A stretch of 64,000 nucleotides of DNA from Paenibacillus_AR mesotrionivorans (lineage in GTDB: Bacteria > Bacillota > Bacilli > Paenibacillales > NBRC-103111), in assembly GCF_046098205.1 (NCBI RefSeq), contig NZ_JBJURJ010000006.1:186001-250000 (forward strand), given 5' to 3'. Numbering within the stretch: position 1 is the stretch's first letter; each line of letters begins with the position of its first letter. Position numbers and translations under genes: made by a program. Below, piece after piece: positions 17,531-26,712 of this stretch. The notes beneath the pieces are model-generated. The model was not told the DNA's origin, made no database searches, and worked only from the letters and a program-made list of their open reading frames with translations.

Positions 17531-18727
17531 ATGAGATATTCCGCCGACCGCACTCCCTCCATCCTTGTCCTGACGGGCAACCTGGGCGACGGTCACCGCC
17601 AGGCGGCCCATGCGATTGCGGAGGCTGCCAAAGTGCTGTACCCCGGCGCCCGCATCCGTGTGGTGGACGTTATGGACGGCACCCATCCGCTCCTCCACCG
17701 TTTGGCTCAATGGAGTTATATGATATGGATTACTAAGCTGCCTTGGCTGTACGGTTTTTTGTTCCGCCGCACCCAGAGGGACAGCCTGCTCTCCCGTTGT
17801 CTCAACCGTCTGCCGCTCTGCAGCTCAAGGCGGCTGATCCGGCTGGTGGAGGAGATGAAGCCGACCGCCGTGGTCAGCACCTTCCCCTCCGCCTCCGCTG
17901 CGGTAGCTCGGTTGAAGGCTGTGGGCCGGATCAAAGCAGTAACGGCAACCGTCATGACGGACCACACCTCCCACAGCTATTGGCTCCATCCCGCTACCGA
18001 CCGGTATATAGTCGGCTCTGAGCATGTCCGCCGTCTGCTTCAGGATTGGCCCATACCCGACCGCAAAATCGCCGTTACGGGAATCCCCATCCGGCCCGCC
18101 TTCCGCGCTGTGTATGACCGAGAGGCCATCCGAAGGTCCCTTGGCCTATCGCCGGAGCTGCCCACCGTGATGATTATGGGCGGGGGCGGCGGGCTGATCG
18201 GTGGGGACTGGGCCCGGCTGCTCCAGGACCCGGGTCTGCTGCCACTGCCGCTGCAGGTAATCATCGTCTGCGGGCGCAACGTGAAGCTGCAGGCCAAGCT
18301 TGCCCGGGAGCTGGCGGATTACCCTCATCCGGTCCGGCTGACCGGATATGTGGATAATATCCCGGAGCTGATGGCCGCTTCGGATCTCCTCGTCACCAAA
18401 CCCGGCGGCCTGACCAGCTCGGAAGCGCTGGCCTCCGGCCTGCCTATGCTGTTGTACAAGCCGCTGCCCGGCCAGGAGCATGACAATGCCGCCTACCTGA
18501 CCGGAATCGGCGCAGCCGTGCAGGCCAAGGGGCCCGGGGAATTTACCGCGCAGCTGGCGCGGCTTCTCACTGAGCCGGCTCAGCTGGCGCAGATGAAGTC
18601 CTGCGCGCGGCTGTACAGCCGCGCGGATTCCGCCGAAGGCGCCGTCCGCGAAGTCCTGGACGCCGCCGCCAGCGTCAGCCCGGAGAACGTGCCGGTGGGC
18701 AAACGGATCTTCGCCGCCAAGGCGTAA
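17531..18727 (+). CDS. UgtP/MGDG-synthase-like diacylglycerol glycosyltransferase
   Basis: A 398-residue GT-B glycosyltransferase of family 28. The N-terminal MGDG synthase motif ILVLTGNLGDGHRQAAHAI binds the acceptor. The C-terminal donor-binding half has IMGGGGGLIGGDWARLL and KPGGLTSSEALASGLPMLLY plus LPGQEHDNA. In Bacillus this family (UgtP) adds glucose from UDP-glucose to diacylglycerol, giving glycolipids and the lipoteichoic acid anchor; Paenibacillaceae carry several paralogues, so the exact sugar and substrate remain open. ATG 17531 has TGAGGTG nine bases upstream; a TTG at 17492 would add 13 residues. A bidirectional terminator follows at 18947. Confidence 0.88.
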   Translation: MRYSADRTPSILVLTGNLGDGHRQAAHAIAEAAKVLYPGARIRVVDVMDGTHPLLHRLAQWSYMIWITKLPWLYGFLFRRTQRDSLLSRCLNRLPLCSSRRLIRLVEEMKPTAVVSTFPSASAAVARLKAVGRIKAVTATVMTDHTSHSYWLHPATDRYIVGSEHVRRLLQDWPIPDRKIAVTGIPIRPAFRAVYDREAIRRSLGLSPELPTVMIMGGGGGLIGGDWARLLQDPGLLPLPLQVIIVCGRNVKLQAKLARELADYPHPVRLTGYVDNIPELMAASDLLVTKPGGLTSSEALASGLPMLLYKPLPGQEHDNAAYLTGIGAAVQAKGPGEFTAQLARLLTEPAQLAQMKSCARLYSRADSAEGAVREVLDAAASVSPENVPVGKRIFAAKA

Positions 18728-18946
18728 GCTCCGTGTCGGCCCCGCCCTGTCAGAAGCAATAGGCCGCGGGAGCCGTGGTACGACAGCGGAGCACGCCTGC
18801 TGGAGGAAGCCGGTGATCATGTGACACCTGCCGATCTCCCGGACGGCTCCCCCACCTGGCGCATGGGCCAACGGACCGTACAGCCCTTGTTCGCAGCCAC
18901 CGTAGGCACTCCTTCGCACAGAACCTCTCCTCCCGCTGACACCCAT

Positions 18947-18989
18947 CAAAAAAAGCCCGCCAGGACCAAATGTCCCGGCGGGCTTTTTC
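18947..18989. terminator. Bidirectional terminator between the glycosyltransferase and yhgE
   Basis: AGCCCGCC and GGCGGGCT, with inner GGAC/GTCC, form the stem. It is preceded by AAAAAAA and followed by TTTTT, so it can act for both convergent genes. Confidence 0.92.
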
Positions 18990-19010
18990 GATATGCTCAT
19001 TACACGAGGC

Positions 19011-21038
19011 TTACAGCGCAACTGCATCCTCCAGTTGGGTGGAAGGAGCGGATTGCTGCTTGCGGAAATGAATGATGTAGTAGGTCAGCGTGATGGCAGC
19101 CATCACGGCCATGTAGATTCCCAGCAGCAGGGCGGCTTGGTTGAAGTCGCTCATTTCGCCGCTGGAGATCACGGCCTTGTAGCCCTGTACGGAATAAGTC
19201 ATCGGCAGCCACTTGTTGATCACTTGCAGCGGTCCGGGAATCAGCTCAACCGGGAAGGTGCCCGCGCAGGTAGTCAGCTGGAGAATCAGGATCACGATGG
19301 CTACGAACCGTCCGGGGTTGGCGAACATGGACACCAGCATCTGGATCATAATCATGAAGGTCCAACTGGTCAGCACCGTAAGCACAAAGTACAGCGGCAT
19401 GTTTTGGAGCGTCAATCCCAAGCCCCATTTGATTACCACGGCCATCACCAGCGCTTGAATCAGACCGATGAACAGCATGGTGCCCAGCTTGCCGAAGTAC
19501 CAGCTGGCGCCGGAGCGGGGACGGACAGCAGGGTCCTTCACCGGGAAGACGATAGTCAGCAGCAGCGCGCCTACGAACAGGCCCAGGCTCATGAAATACG
19601 GGGCGAAGCCGGTACCGTAGTTAGGTACCTCCGCCATCTTCTGCTCCTCAAACGCCACCGGCTGGGAGAAAGCGGCGTACAGCTTGTCGTTGCCGTTGAT
19701 GGACGAGGTTTGCACCGATGCATCCTTCAGCTTGCCCGAAAGCTCGCCTGTGCCGCCAGCTACTGTTTGTGCGCCGTCGGTCAGCTTCTTCGAGCCGTCG
19801 GTCAATTGAACCGTACCGTTGGCCAATTGGCCGATGCCATTCTCAATCTGAGCCAAACCGGCCTTCAGCTGGGCGCTTCCGGGCACCAGCTGGCTTGCGC
19901 CGTCGGCTACAGACTTGCTGCCGGCGGCAGCTTCATTGAGCTTGGCGTCGAAGGCGACAACGCCGCCGTGCAGCGTTTTTTGCCCTTCAGCCAGCTGCGC
20001 GGCGCCGGCGGCCAGCTGCTTCTGGGCCGCTGCAGCAGAATCAGTGCCTGCGGCTACTTGTTTGCCCGCCTCCACCAGCTTGGCGAAGGACGGATTTTCG
20101 GCCAGCTGCGGCATGGCGGCAGCCAACTGCTCCAAGCCGGCGGCCAAGCCATCAGCGCCGGTTTTCAATTGATCCAGACCGGCGGAGGATGCGGCCAAAC
20201 CGCCGTTCAGCTTGGCGGCGCCTTCCTCAGATTGGGCTGCGCCCTGCACGATGGCCTGATGGCCGTTAGACAGCTGCTCCAGCCCGCCGCTTACGGTGGT
20301 TGCGCCCTTTTGCAGCTGGGCCAGCCCGTCGTTCAGCTTGGTAGCGCCGGTATACAATTGCACAGCCCCGGTTTCCAGCGGCTGGGTGCCGGCGGTCAAT
20401 TTGACCAGTCCCTCATCCAGCTGCTCCAGACCGGTTACGACACTGCCGGTGCCCGCGGACAGCTTGGAGGCGCCATCGGCAGCCTGGGCCAATCCCTCGG
20501 ACAATTTGCCTACGCTGGTAAACAAGGTCTCCGTATACGTTTTGGTCAATTCGGCAGACAGCTCACCCTTAATGCGCTCCACGGCGGTTTTGCCGATTTG
20601 GGCGGCCAGGAAGTTGCTGCTTTCATTGGGGATGTAGCGGAAGGTGGCAGGCTGGGGATCGGAACCCAGCACCTCGGTGGCCCTTTGTGAGAAATCCTCA
20701 GGGATTTCGATGGCCATGTAATACTTATGCTCCTTCAATCCCTTCTCCGCCTCACCCTGGGAAATGAAATCCCATCCGAAGGCCGGATTGGTCTTCAGCT
20801 TCTCCACAAACTGGTCTCCGACGGACAGCTGCTTGCCCTCGAAGGCTGCACCTTTATCCATATTGACCACGGCAACGGGAAGCACATCCATCTTGGCGTA
20901 TGGGTCCCAGAAGGTCCACAGGAACATGAAGCTGTACAGCAGCGGCACAAGCGCAACGGCGCTCACCGAAATCAGAACCTTCTTGTCTTTTACAATCGAA
21001 ACCAGCTCGTGGGAGAACTGGCGGAAGCTTTTGCTCAT
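19011..21038 (-). CDS. yhgE: YhgE/Pip-family membrane protein
   Basis: A 675-residue protein of the YhgE/phage-infection-protein family. One membrane segment lies near the N-terminus (VLISVSAVALVPLLYSFMFL), followed by the Pip domain (PVAVVNMDKGAAFEGKQLSV, FRYIPNESSNFLAAQIGKTA). A long stretch of alternating Leu/Gly/Ala repeats (S-K-L-S-A-G-T, AQLAEG, GLAQIENGIGQLANG) forms an extracellular coiled-coil-like stalk. Five or six membrane segments of ABC-2 type close the protein. Relatives include the phage receptor Pip and YueB and the type VII-associated EsaA. ATG 21038 has AAGGAG eight bases upstream. The repeats open a long antisense frame that is not a gene. It is paired with a TetR gene 84 bases upstream. 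Confidence 0.93.
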   Translation of the reverse strand: MSKSFRQFSHELVSIVKDKKVLISVSAVALVPLLYSFMFLWTFWDPYAKMDVLPVAVVNMDKGAAFEGKQLSVGDQFVEKLKTNPAFGWDFISQGEAEKGLKEHKYYMAIEIPEDFSQRATEVLGSDPQPATFRYIPNESSNFLAAQIGKTAVERIKGELSAELTKTYTETLFTSVGKLSEGLAQAADGASKLSAGTGSVVTGLEQLDEGLVKLTAGTQPLETGAVQLYTGATKLNDGLAQLQKGATTVSGGLEQLSNGHQAIVQGAAQSEEGAAKLNGGLAASSAGLDQLKTGADGLAAGLEQLAAAMPQLAENPSFAKLVEAGKQVAAGTDSAAAAQKQLAAGAAQLAEGQKTLHGGVVAFDAKLNEAAAGSKSVADGASQLVPGSAQLKAGLAQIENGIGQLANGTVQLTDGSKKLTDGAQTVAGGTGELSGKLKDASVQTSSINGNDKLYAAFSQPVAFEEQKMAEVPNYGTGFAPYFMSLGLFVGALLLTIVFPVKDPAVRPRSGASWYFGKLGTMLFIGLIQALVMAVVIKWGLGLTLQNMPLYFVLTVLTSWTFMIMIQMLVSMFANPGRFVAIVILILQLTTCAGTFPVELIPGPLQVINKWLPMTYSVQGYKAVISSGEMSDFNQAALLLGIYMAVMAAITLTYYIIHFRKQQSAPSTQLEDAVAL

Positions 21039-21075
21039 ATGGTTCACTCCTTATGAATCTCTCTTTTTATATAAC

Positions 21076-21098
21076 TGACTAATATGTTCAATCGGTCA
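21076..21098. promoter_or_regulatory. Candidate TetR operator before yhgE
   Basis: A 23-bp site with the form TGAC-N15-GTCA, AT pairs at symmetric inner positions, and the sequence AATCGGTCA in the right half. It sits 38 bases upstream of the yhgE start, after the TetR gene. The site at 21724-21746 has the same form. Confidence 0.55.
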
Positions 21099-21122
21099 AT
21101 TTAGACTGAAAAATAAAGCCGT

Positions 21123-21698
21123 TTATCGGACGGCCAATCCTTCGAACAAATACACATGAAAAAACTCCGAAATCTGATCCTTGGTCAACGGCCCGTGGGT
21201 CCGGTCCCAATCATACACAAAGGATACATACATCTTCAGGATGACGAATGCGGCAACCTGCGGATCACAGGACCTGATCTCCCCCTGCTCCATGGCGGTT
21301 CTCACGTTCTTCTCCAGAAACCCGAGAATGGCTCCCTCCAGGGACTTCATTCCTTCCTGGGCCTTGGCGGTTCCCATCTCGCTGATTTCGTGGGAGAGCC
21401 GGATCAACAGCTCATGGTTGCTGCGGAACCTGTAGAACTCCTCCAGCACCCGCTCCAGCTTCTTGATGAAGGTGAGCTCCTCCTGAATCACCTTGTCGGC
21501 AATCCGCTTCATTTCCTGGATGACATCGGTCATAATGGCGTCGAACAGCTCTTCCTTTGTGGAAAAAAACGTATAAATGGTGCCCTTGCCGACCCCCGCG
21601 ATCTTCGCCACCTGCTCCATCGTCGTAGCCTTGTAACCGAACAGGGCGAAGGATTTGGATGCAGCCTCAAGAATCCACTTCTTGCGGTCAGCCGCCAT
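21123..21698 (-). CDS. yhgD: TetR-family repressor next to yhgE
   Basis: A 191-residue TetR regulator. The helix-turn-helix covers residues 8-54 (ILEAASKSFALFGYKATTME, VAKIAGVGKGTIYTFFSTKE). The C-terminal ligand domain is alpha-helical, without recognisable detail. The start ATG 21698 has a GGAGGAGAG stretch upstream. The arrangement TetR gene followed by yhgE is that of yhgD-yhgE in Bacillus subtilis, and matching 23-bp dyads lie in front of both genes, so autoregulation and control of yhgE are likely. Confidence 0.9.
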   Translation of the reverse strand: MAADRKKWILEAASKSFALFGYKATTMEQVAKIAGVGKGTIYTFFSTKEELFDAIMTDVIQEMKRIADKVIQEELTFIKKLERVLEEFYRFRSNHELLIRLSHEISEMGTAKAQEGMKSLEGAILGFLEKNVRTAMEQGEIRSCDPQVAAFVILKMYVSFVYDWDRTHGPLTKDQISEFFHVYLFEGLAVR

Positions 21699-21723
21699 TG
21701 CGCTTCTCTCCTCCTCTCAAAAA

Positions 21724-21746
21724 TGACTGAAATTGAAATATGGTCA
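21724..21746. promoter_or_regulatory. Candidate TetR operator before yhgD
   Basis: TGAC-N15-GTCA over 23 bp, the same geometry as the site before yhgE. It overlaps a direct repeat TGGTCAAT-TGGTCA that extends to 21754. It lies 26 bases upstream of the TetR start, where promoter occlusion would be effective. Confidence 0.55.
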
Positions 21747-21784
21747 ATTGGTCATTTTCATTATATGCACATTGCCCGGTGAAA

Positions 21785-23644
21785 TCAAGTGGTTTGCGGG
21801 TCGAAGGGAAGAATTATTTCGACAGTTGTCCCCTGCCCGGGTTCGCTGTCAATGTTGAACCTTCCCTTGTGGTTGTCCACGATCTGGCGGCATATCATAA
21901 TCCCCAGACCGTTGCCGCTTTCCTTCGTGGTAAAAAACGGCTCCCCGATCATCTTCAGATCCTGGCTTTCAATGCCGCAGCCTGTATCCGTAATCCGGAT
22001 GCGGATATACGGCTGGATGCTCTCCACCGTGACAGTGAGCTTGCCTCCGTCAGGCATAGCCTCCAGACCATTTTTGACTACATTGACCAATACCTGCTTG
22101 ATCTGGTTCTCATCGCAGGAAATCAGCGGCAGGTTGGGAGGGCAGCGGAACTCCAGCTCCACTCCGGCTCCGGTGGCCTGTGCATCGAACAAACGCAAAT
22201 TGTCGCCAACGATGCCGCAAATGGATTTGAGAGCAAACTTGGGGCCGGACGGCCGGGCCAAAAACAGGAACTCGTTAACCAGCAGATTGATCCGGTTCAC
22301 CTCGCCCAGCATCAGATCGATCATCGGAGCATGATTAACCTGCGTCCCCTTCTTCATCAGCTGGAGATATCCGGAAATCACCGTTACCGGGTTGCGGATT
22401 TCGTGCACCACACCTGCTGCCATTTGGCCGGCTACCGACAGCTTCTCCGTATTGGATAAGCGGAACAGAATGCTGTGAATTCTCCGCAGAATGACCACGA
22501 TCAGACTTGTCAAAAAAGCCAGGCCGCCCCAATAGGAAAATTCGGGAAGCGGATTGTCCAGCATCAGCATCTGCCTGATAATATCCCCGGCACCGAAGGC
22601 GCAGAAAACCGCCAGCCCCGCCAGCACCTGCCCAGCGTCCTTATCCTTCTTCCAGGCAATCCGGCCGATCCGGATCACCGTAATGATGATGCTCACCAGC
22701 AGCAGTAGCTGATAAAATAGCAGAAAGACCGCACCCCGCACCAAATGAAGGGCCACAAACGGAATTCCGATGGCGCCGATGAAAAGATGGACCTTGCTTA
22801 ACCGGAGCTTAAGCTTGCCCGAATCCGGGAACAGCTGCTCGGTGAATGCCAGAACCGCGGCCATCGACAGCACCAAAAAGGCCAGCTCGAAGACCATCCA
22901 GAATTCAGGGGAGTCCACCAGGGTGAGAACCAGCATGGTCCGGGACAAGGTATACAGCCCGAAGGACCCGGCAAATCCCGCGAAGGAAAACAGATAGCTC
23001 TGACGGATCCGCAGCCCCGCCAGGCAGGAAATCACGCCGATCATCAGATAAAAGCTGCCCAATATCAGCCGGATACCCTGTTTTTTGATAAAGCTCAGAA
23101 TCATGTCCGAGCCTGAGGCCAGCTGCGGCTTCTGCAGGAGCCCGATATCCTTGCCGTTGGAATAAATCCGGACGGTCAGCAGCTTGCCCCGGGCATCATC
23201 CGGCAAGGCGATCATTCTGGGCGGGGTGCCGATGTACAAGGGATGGGCTCCCTTTATCCGCCCATGGCGGAACAGCAGCTCCCCGTCCAAGTATACCTCG
23301 AACAGCTGGCTGGCCTGCACCAGCAGGGTCGGGTCGTAGCCGGCATCCTGGGGCAGCCGTGCACGCAGCCAGAGAATCTCCCTGCCCTCCCGCCCGGGAG
23401 GATTAATGAGACGGTCGGTTTTCTCCCAGCCGTAATCCGGTATGTTAGTAAGCTTCGGTGAAGCAGTATACTCGCTCCAGGCATATTCCCAATCGGTCAA
23501 GCGGCGGGTTGAACCCGGAGCCTCCTCCGAACGGCAGGGAACAGAAGTCTGGTTATCGTCATTAAGTTGCATAGCTAACGGGGCGATTATGGACAAAACG
23601 ATCAGGCTTACAAGAAGCAATAGGAGTGGTTGCCCTTTTTTCAT
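21785..23644 (-). CDS. 7TM-DISM sensor histidine kinase, sporulation-kinase-like
   Basis: A 619-residue membrane kinase. After one N-terminal membrane segment there is an extracellular beta-sandwich domain (ILWLRARLPQDAGYDPTLLV, SQLFEVYLDGELLFRHGRI) of the 7TMR-DISM type, followed by about seven membrane segments (residues 185-385). The HisKA box has its phospho-His at 414 (AAGVVHEIRNPVTVISGYLQ), in the form typical of KinA/KinB/KinE-type sporulation kinases. The HATPase domain is complete (VVNVVKNGLEAMPDGG, ITDTGCGIESQDL, GNGLGIMICRQIVDNH). ATG 23644 has AAAGGGA eight bases upstream. No response regulator is adjacent, which fits an orphan kinase feeding a central phosphorelay; that role is inferred. 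Confidence 0.9.
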   Translation of the reverse strand: MKKGQPLLLLLVSLIVLSIIAPLAMQLNDDNQTSVPCRSEEAPGSTRRLTDWEYAWSEYTASPKLTNIPDYGWEKTDRLINPPGREGREILWLRARLPQDAGYDPTLLVQASQLFEVYLDGELLFRHGRIKGAHPLYIGTPPRMIALPDDARGKLLTVRIYSNGKDIGLLQKPQLASGSDMILSFIKKQGIRLILGSFYLMIGVISCLAGLRIRQSYLFSFAGFAGSFGLYTLSRTMLVLTLVDSPEFWMVFELAFLVLSMAAVLAFTEQLFPDSGKLKLRLSKVHLFIGAIGIPFVALHLVRGAVFLLFYQLLLLVSIIITVIRIGRIAWKKDKDAGQVLAGLAVFCAFGAGDIIRQMLMLDNPLPEFSYWGGLAFLTSLIVVILRRIHSILFRLSNTEKLSVAGQMAAGVVHEIRNPVTVISGYLQLMKKGTQVNHAPMIDLMLGEVNRINLLVNEFLFLARPSGPKFALKSICGIVGDNLRLFDAQATGAGVELEFRCPPNLPLISCDENQIKQVLVNVVKNGLEAMPDGGKLTVTVESIQPYIRIRITDTGCGIESQDLKMIGEPFFTTKESGNGLGIMICRQIVDNHKGRFNIDSEPGQGTTVEIILPFDPQTT

Positions 23645-23915
23645 TTCCACAGTCCCTTTTTTAGGCAGAATTTTGTAGAATTATGTCTTTCTGCCCCTAT
23701 CATACCTGAAAATGCTTGTGCTGGATATGACATTTTTAAGTGTAACGAAATTATCCCTTTACCCCGTTGGTTTTCCCCCGGCAGGACGATTTCATGTACG
23801 GAAGGGCGTTGTGCCGCCTGTCTCTTCATATGTATTTTGTAATAGGATCGTTATATGATAAGGATATGTAAACCGTCAGGAGCAACTTCTAACATTCCGC
23901 GGAGGAGCAAAAATA

Positions 23916-24581
23916 ATGAAAAAACATGCGGTAGTATTAGGCGCCACCGGCATGGTGGGAAACCAGCTGGTGCGTCAGCTTGCAGAGGATCCGCAGTATG
24001 GCAGAGTGACGGCGCTGGTCCGGCGCCCGCTGTCCACACCCCACCCGGAAGTGGGGCAGGTTATCGCCGATTTGGATAGGCTGGAGGAATACAGCCAGGT
24101 TTTCCAGGCTGATGTGGTCTACTGCTGCCTGGGGACAACCATCAAAACCGCCGGAAGCCAGCAGGCCTTCCGCCGGGTGGATCTGGATTATCCGGTGGCT
24201 GCCGCCCGGTTGGCAAAACAGTCCGGCGTCCCCGCCTTTGCGGTTATTTCCTCCCTGGGCGCAGATGTTAAGTCACCCTTCTTTTATTCCCGGGTCAAAG
24301 GGGAAATGGAGCACAGGCTGGGAGAACTAGGTCTTCCCTCCCTGTATATCCTCCGCCCCTCCCTCCTGTTAGGTCAACGGACGGAGACCCGCCCTGGGGA
24401 GCAGGCCGCGGCCGCCATCAGCCGGGTGATGCCTTTCCTTTATTCGGGCCCCTTCCGCAAATACAAGCCCGTTGAAGCGGATGTAGTAGCTGCTGCCATG
24501 AGAGGCGCGGTCAGGCAGGGAGAGTCCGGTGTGCGTATTTACCCTTCTGCAGAGCTTCCGGATCTTGCCGCCAAAGCATAA
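23916..24581 (+). CDS. NAD(P)-binding SDR-like oxidoreductase
   Basis: A 221-residue atypical short-chain dehydrogenase of the NAD(P)H-binding/HTATIP2-like group. The nucleotide loop is VVLGATGMVGNQLVRQL at residues 5-21. The middle has VVYCCLGTTIKTAGS and FAVISSLGADVKSPFFYSRVKGEME, with Tyr/Lys in the usual YxxxK-like position, and LYILRPSLLLGQR follows. Substrate unknown. ATG 23916 has GGAGGAG eight bases upstream. A hairpin between it and the convergent floT gene may end both transcripts. Confidence 0.85.
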   Translation: MKKHAVVLGATGMVGNQLVRQLAEDPQYGRVTALVRRPLSTPHPEVGQVIADLDRLEEYSQVFQADVVYCCLGTTIKTAGSQQAFRRVDLDYPVAAARLAKQSGVPAFAVISSLGADVKSPFFYSRVKGEMEHRLGELGLPSLYILRPSLLLGQRTETRPGEQAAAAISRVMPFLYSGPFRKYKPVEADVVAAAMRGAVRQGESGVRIYPSAELPDLAAKA

Positions 24582-24634
24582 AGCGCTCCGCCGGCCTCCG
24601 TCCTATCTGGGAACGGAGAGCCGGCGGAACGCTT
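24580..24634. terminator. GC-rich hairpin between convergent genes
   Basis: AAGCGCTCCGCCGGC pairs with GCCGGCGGAACGCTT (one mismatch), and CTCCGT/ACGGAG pair inside. It overlaps the stop codon of the SDR gene. There is no U-run on either side, so termination is plausible but not certain. Confidence 0.55.
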
Positions 24635-24645
24635 GGATCGGCCTG

Positions 24646-26154
24646 TTATTCCCCGGCTACGGGATATTCTTGGACCGGTACGGGTTTTACCGCCGGTTGA
24701 GTGCCTTTTTTATCTGTCAGCCCCTGGATCAGCTGGTTGAGGTCAAGCCCCGACACTTCCTTTAGCATCTTGGGCGCCGTGGCCATGAGCTCGGTGACGT
24801 AGTTGCTCACCCGCGCCGCGCCTTCTCCCTTGCCCGTATCCACCACGGTCAGCTGGTCGATGGAACGGATGGGATCGGCTATCCTGCCCGCCAGCTCCGG
24901 CAGCATCTTCACGACAATATCCAGCACGGCTGCTTCGCCGAACTTCTGGAAGGCGTCCGCCAGCTTCTCCTTGGCTTCGGCTTCAGCAAGACCCCGCAAG
25001 CGGATAACCTCCGCCTCGGCAGTACCCTTGGCCCGCTCCGCGTCGGCGATGGCCAGACCCTCCAACCGCTTCTGCTCCGCGTTGGCCTTGGCCTCCGCCT
25101 CGATGCGGTATTGCATGGCATCCGCTTCGCGCATGCGCTTGGTCCGGTCGGCCTCTGCCGCCTGCTCGACGGAATACCGGTCGGCGTCGGCCTTCTTCTT
25201 CACTTCCGCATCATACTGCTTCTCGCGGACGAGGATTTCCTTTTGCTGCAGGTCGATTTCCCGCTCCTTGCGCACCAGTTCAACCTTCATCTGCTCTTCC
25301 ACGGCTATCTGCTTGGCCTTGGCCTCCTGAATGAAATAAGCCTGATCCGCTTCCGCCTTGGCCGTATCCTGGTCCCGCTTAAAGGCGGCCACCTTCAGCT
25401 CCCGGCCCTTCTCGGCCTCGGCAATATTGGTATCGCGCAGCAGCTCAGCCTTCTTCCCCTCTTCCTCTGCCAGGGCCTTCTGAATACGGGCATCCCGTAC
25501 AGCATTGGCTTCAGCAATCTCGGCATCCCGCTTAACGGCGGCAATCCGGGGTTTACCCAAGGCATCCAGGTACCCTTGTTTGTCGCGGACATCCTTAATT
25601 GTGAAGGAAACGATCTGCAGCCCCATCTTCTTCAGGTCCTTGGCTGCCACACCCTGTACCTCCTGGGCGAAACGGTCCCGGTTCCGGTACACTTCCTCCA
25701 CGGTCATGGAGCCCAGAATTGCCCGCAGGTGACCCTCCAGCACTTCCTGCGCTTCCGACTTCAGCGCTTCAATGGGCTTGCCCATAAATTGCTCCGCCGC
25801 TGTAGCCACATCCTCCACAGAGCCGCCAATCTTGATGATGGCTACCCCGTCGGCAATAACGGGAACGCCTTGCTCCGTGTACACCTCAGGCGTGGATACA
25901 TCCAGCTTGTGGGATAAGAGCGAGAGGAACTGTGATGCTTGGAACACGGGCCAGATAAAGGCGCCGCCACCTCTGACAATTTTGATCTTGCGGCCGGAGC
26001 CGTCGTCGGTGTCCACATTCTTGCTTCCCAAAAACGATCCGGTGACAATCATCGCCTCATCCGGTCCCACCGTTTTGTACCGGGCCATAAAGGCCAGCCC
26101 CAGCAACACAATGACGCCTACTACAATTGCAGGAATGATCAAAAACTCGGGCAT
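24646..26154 (-). CDS. floT: Flotillin-like protein FloT
   Basis: A 502-residue flotillin (YuaG) that organises functional membrane microdomains. There is an N-terminal membrane hairpin (EFLIIPAIVVGVIVLLGLAF), then an SPFH/band-7 domain (GGAFIWPVFQASQFLSL, VRDKQGYLDALGKPRIAAV). A long Glu/Ala/Lys coiled coil runs from about 205 to 400 (EKGRELKVAAFKRDQDTA, EAEAKANAEQKRLEG). The C-terminal oligomerisation region has KMLPELAGRIADPIRSIDQL. Length matches B. subtilis FloT. ATG 26154 has AAGGAGA seven bases upstream. It is 13 bases downstream of the NfeD-like gene, the classical yuaF-floT order. Confidence 0.95.
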   Translation of the reverse strand: MPEFLIIPAIVVGVIVLLGLAFMARYKTVGPDEAMIVTGSFLGSKNVDTDDGSGRKIKIVRGGGAFIWPVFQASQFLSLLSHKLDVSTPEVYTEQGVPVIADGVAIIKIGGSVEDVATAAEQFMGKPIEALKSEAQEVLEGHLRAILGSMTVEEVYRNRDRFAQEVQGVAAKDLKKMGLQIVSFTIKDVRDKQGYLDALGKPRIAAVKRDAEIAEANAVRDARIQKALAEEEGKKAELLRDTNIAEAEKGRELKVAAFKRDQDTAKAEADQAYFIQEAKAKQIAVEEQMKVELVRKEREIDLQQKEILVREKQYDAEVKKKADADRYSVEQAAEADRTKRMREADAMQYRIEAEAKANAEQKRLEGLAIADAERAKGTAEAEVIRLRGLAEAEAKEKLADAFQKFGEAAVLDIVVKMLPELAGRIADPIRSIDQLTVVDTGKGEGAARVSNYVTELMATAPKMLKEVSGLDLNQLIQGLTDKKGTQPAVKPVPVQEYPVAGE

Positions 26155-26167
26155 ACCTCAGTCTCCT

Positions 26168-26692
26168 TTAAAGGTTATTTTCAAAGCGGGACACAAACAG
26201 CACACCGTCGCGGACATCTACCACCACGACCCGGTCCCCCGCCTGAATAGCACTTCCGTCAAAGCTTTCGGCAATATGGTTGGAATTGCCCGCCCCCACC
26301 TTCACCAGCACCTCGCCGCAGCCGCCTGTGGGAATGGAGGTAATCACCTCGCCCAGCCGCCCGGAGAGTCCTTTCATGGTGTAGGCCGTGGAATTCTCGG
26401 TGTTCTTCATAGGCTTCACATAATAGCGCCCCACCAGGAAACCGATAACCGCCGCAATCGCAACTGCCGCGACCGCCGCAAGCAGTGCCGGGATTGCCGT
26501 GTATTGCACCAGCATGATGCCCGCCCCGCCAAATACGGTAATCCCGACAGCCAGCACCGTGGGATTCAGAAAATCCAGAGACAGAAAATCCAGCGCCCCG
26601 TCCAAAGCCGAGCTGAGCAGATCCCCAAGCACAACCGTAACCAGCGTAAACAGCACGCCGAAGGCAAGGCATCCCCAAAACAGCTGCTCCAT
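26168..26692 (-). CDS. yuaF: NfeD-like membrane protein, YuaF type
   Basis: A 174-residue protein with about three membrane segments (residues 5-25, 48-70, 75-97) and a C-terminal OB-fold NfeD domain (GLSGRLGEVITSIPTGGCGE, DGSAIQAGDRVVVVDVRDGV). It is the usual operon partner of flotillin and is thought to work with FloT in membrane organisation. ATG 26692 follows AGGAGGTG by eight bases. The leader in front of the Shine-Dalgarno site consists of three tandem hairpin units, the last ending directly at it. Confidence 0.92.
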   Translation of the reverse strand: MEQLFWGCLAFGVLFTLVTVVLGDLLSSALDGALDFLSLDFLNPTVLAVGITVFGGAGIMLVQYTAIPALLAAVAAVAIAAVIGFLVGRYYVKPMKNTENSTAYTMKGLSGRLGEVITSIPTGGCGEVLVKVGAGNSNHIAESFDGSAIQAGDRVVVVDVRDGVLFVSRFENNL

Positions 26693-26712
26693 GTGTTGTT
26701 GGCACCTCCTGA

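Noticed and set aside
18993..20690. 565-codon open frame on the plus strand opposite yhgE
   Set aside because: It is antisense to the repetitive Leu/Gly/Ala stalk of YhgE, which leaves the opposite strand open. It has no ribosome binding site and no recognisable domain, while YhgE is a clear family member.
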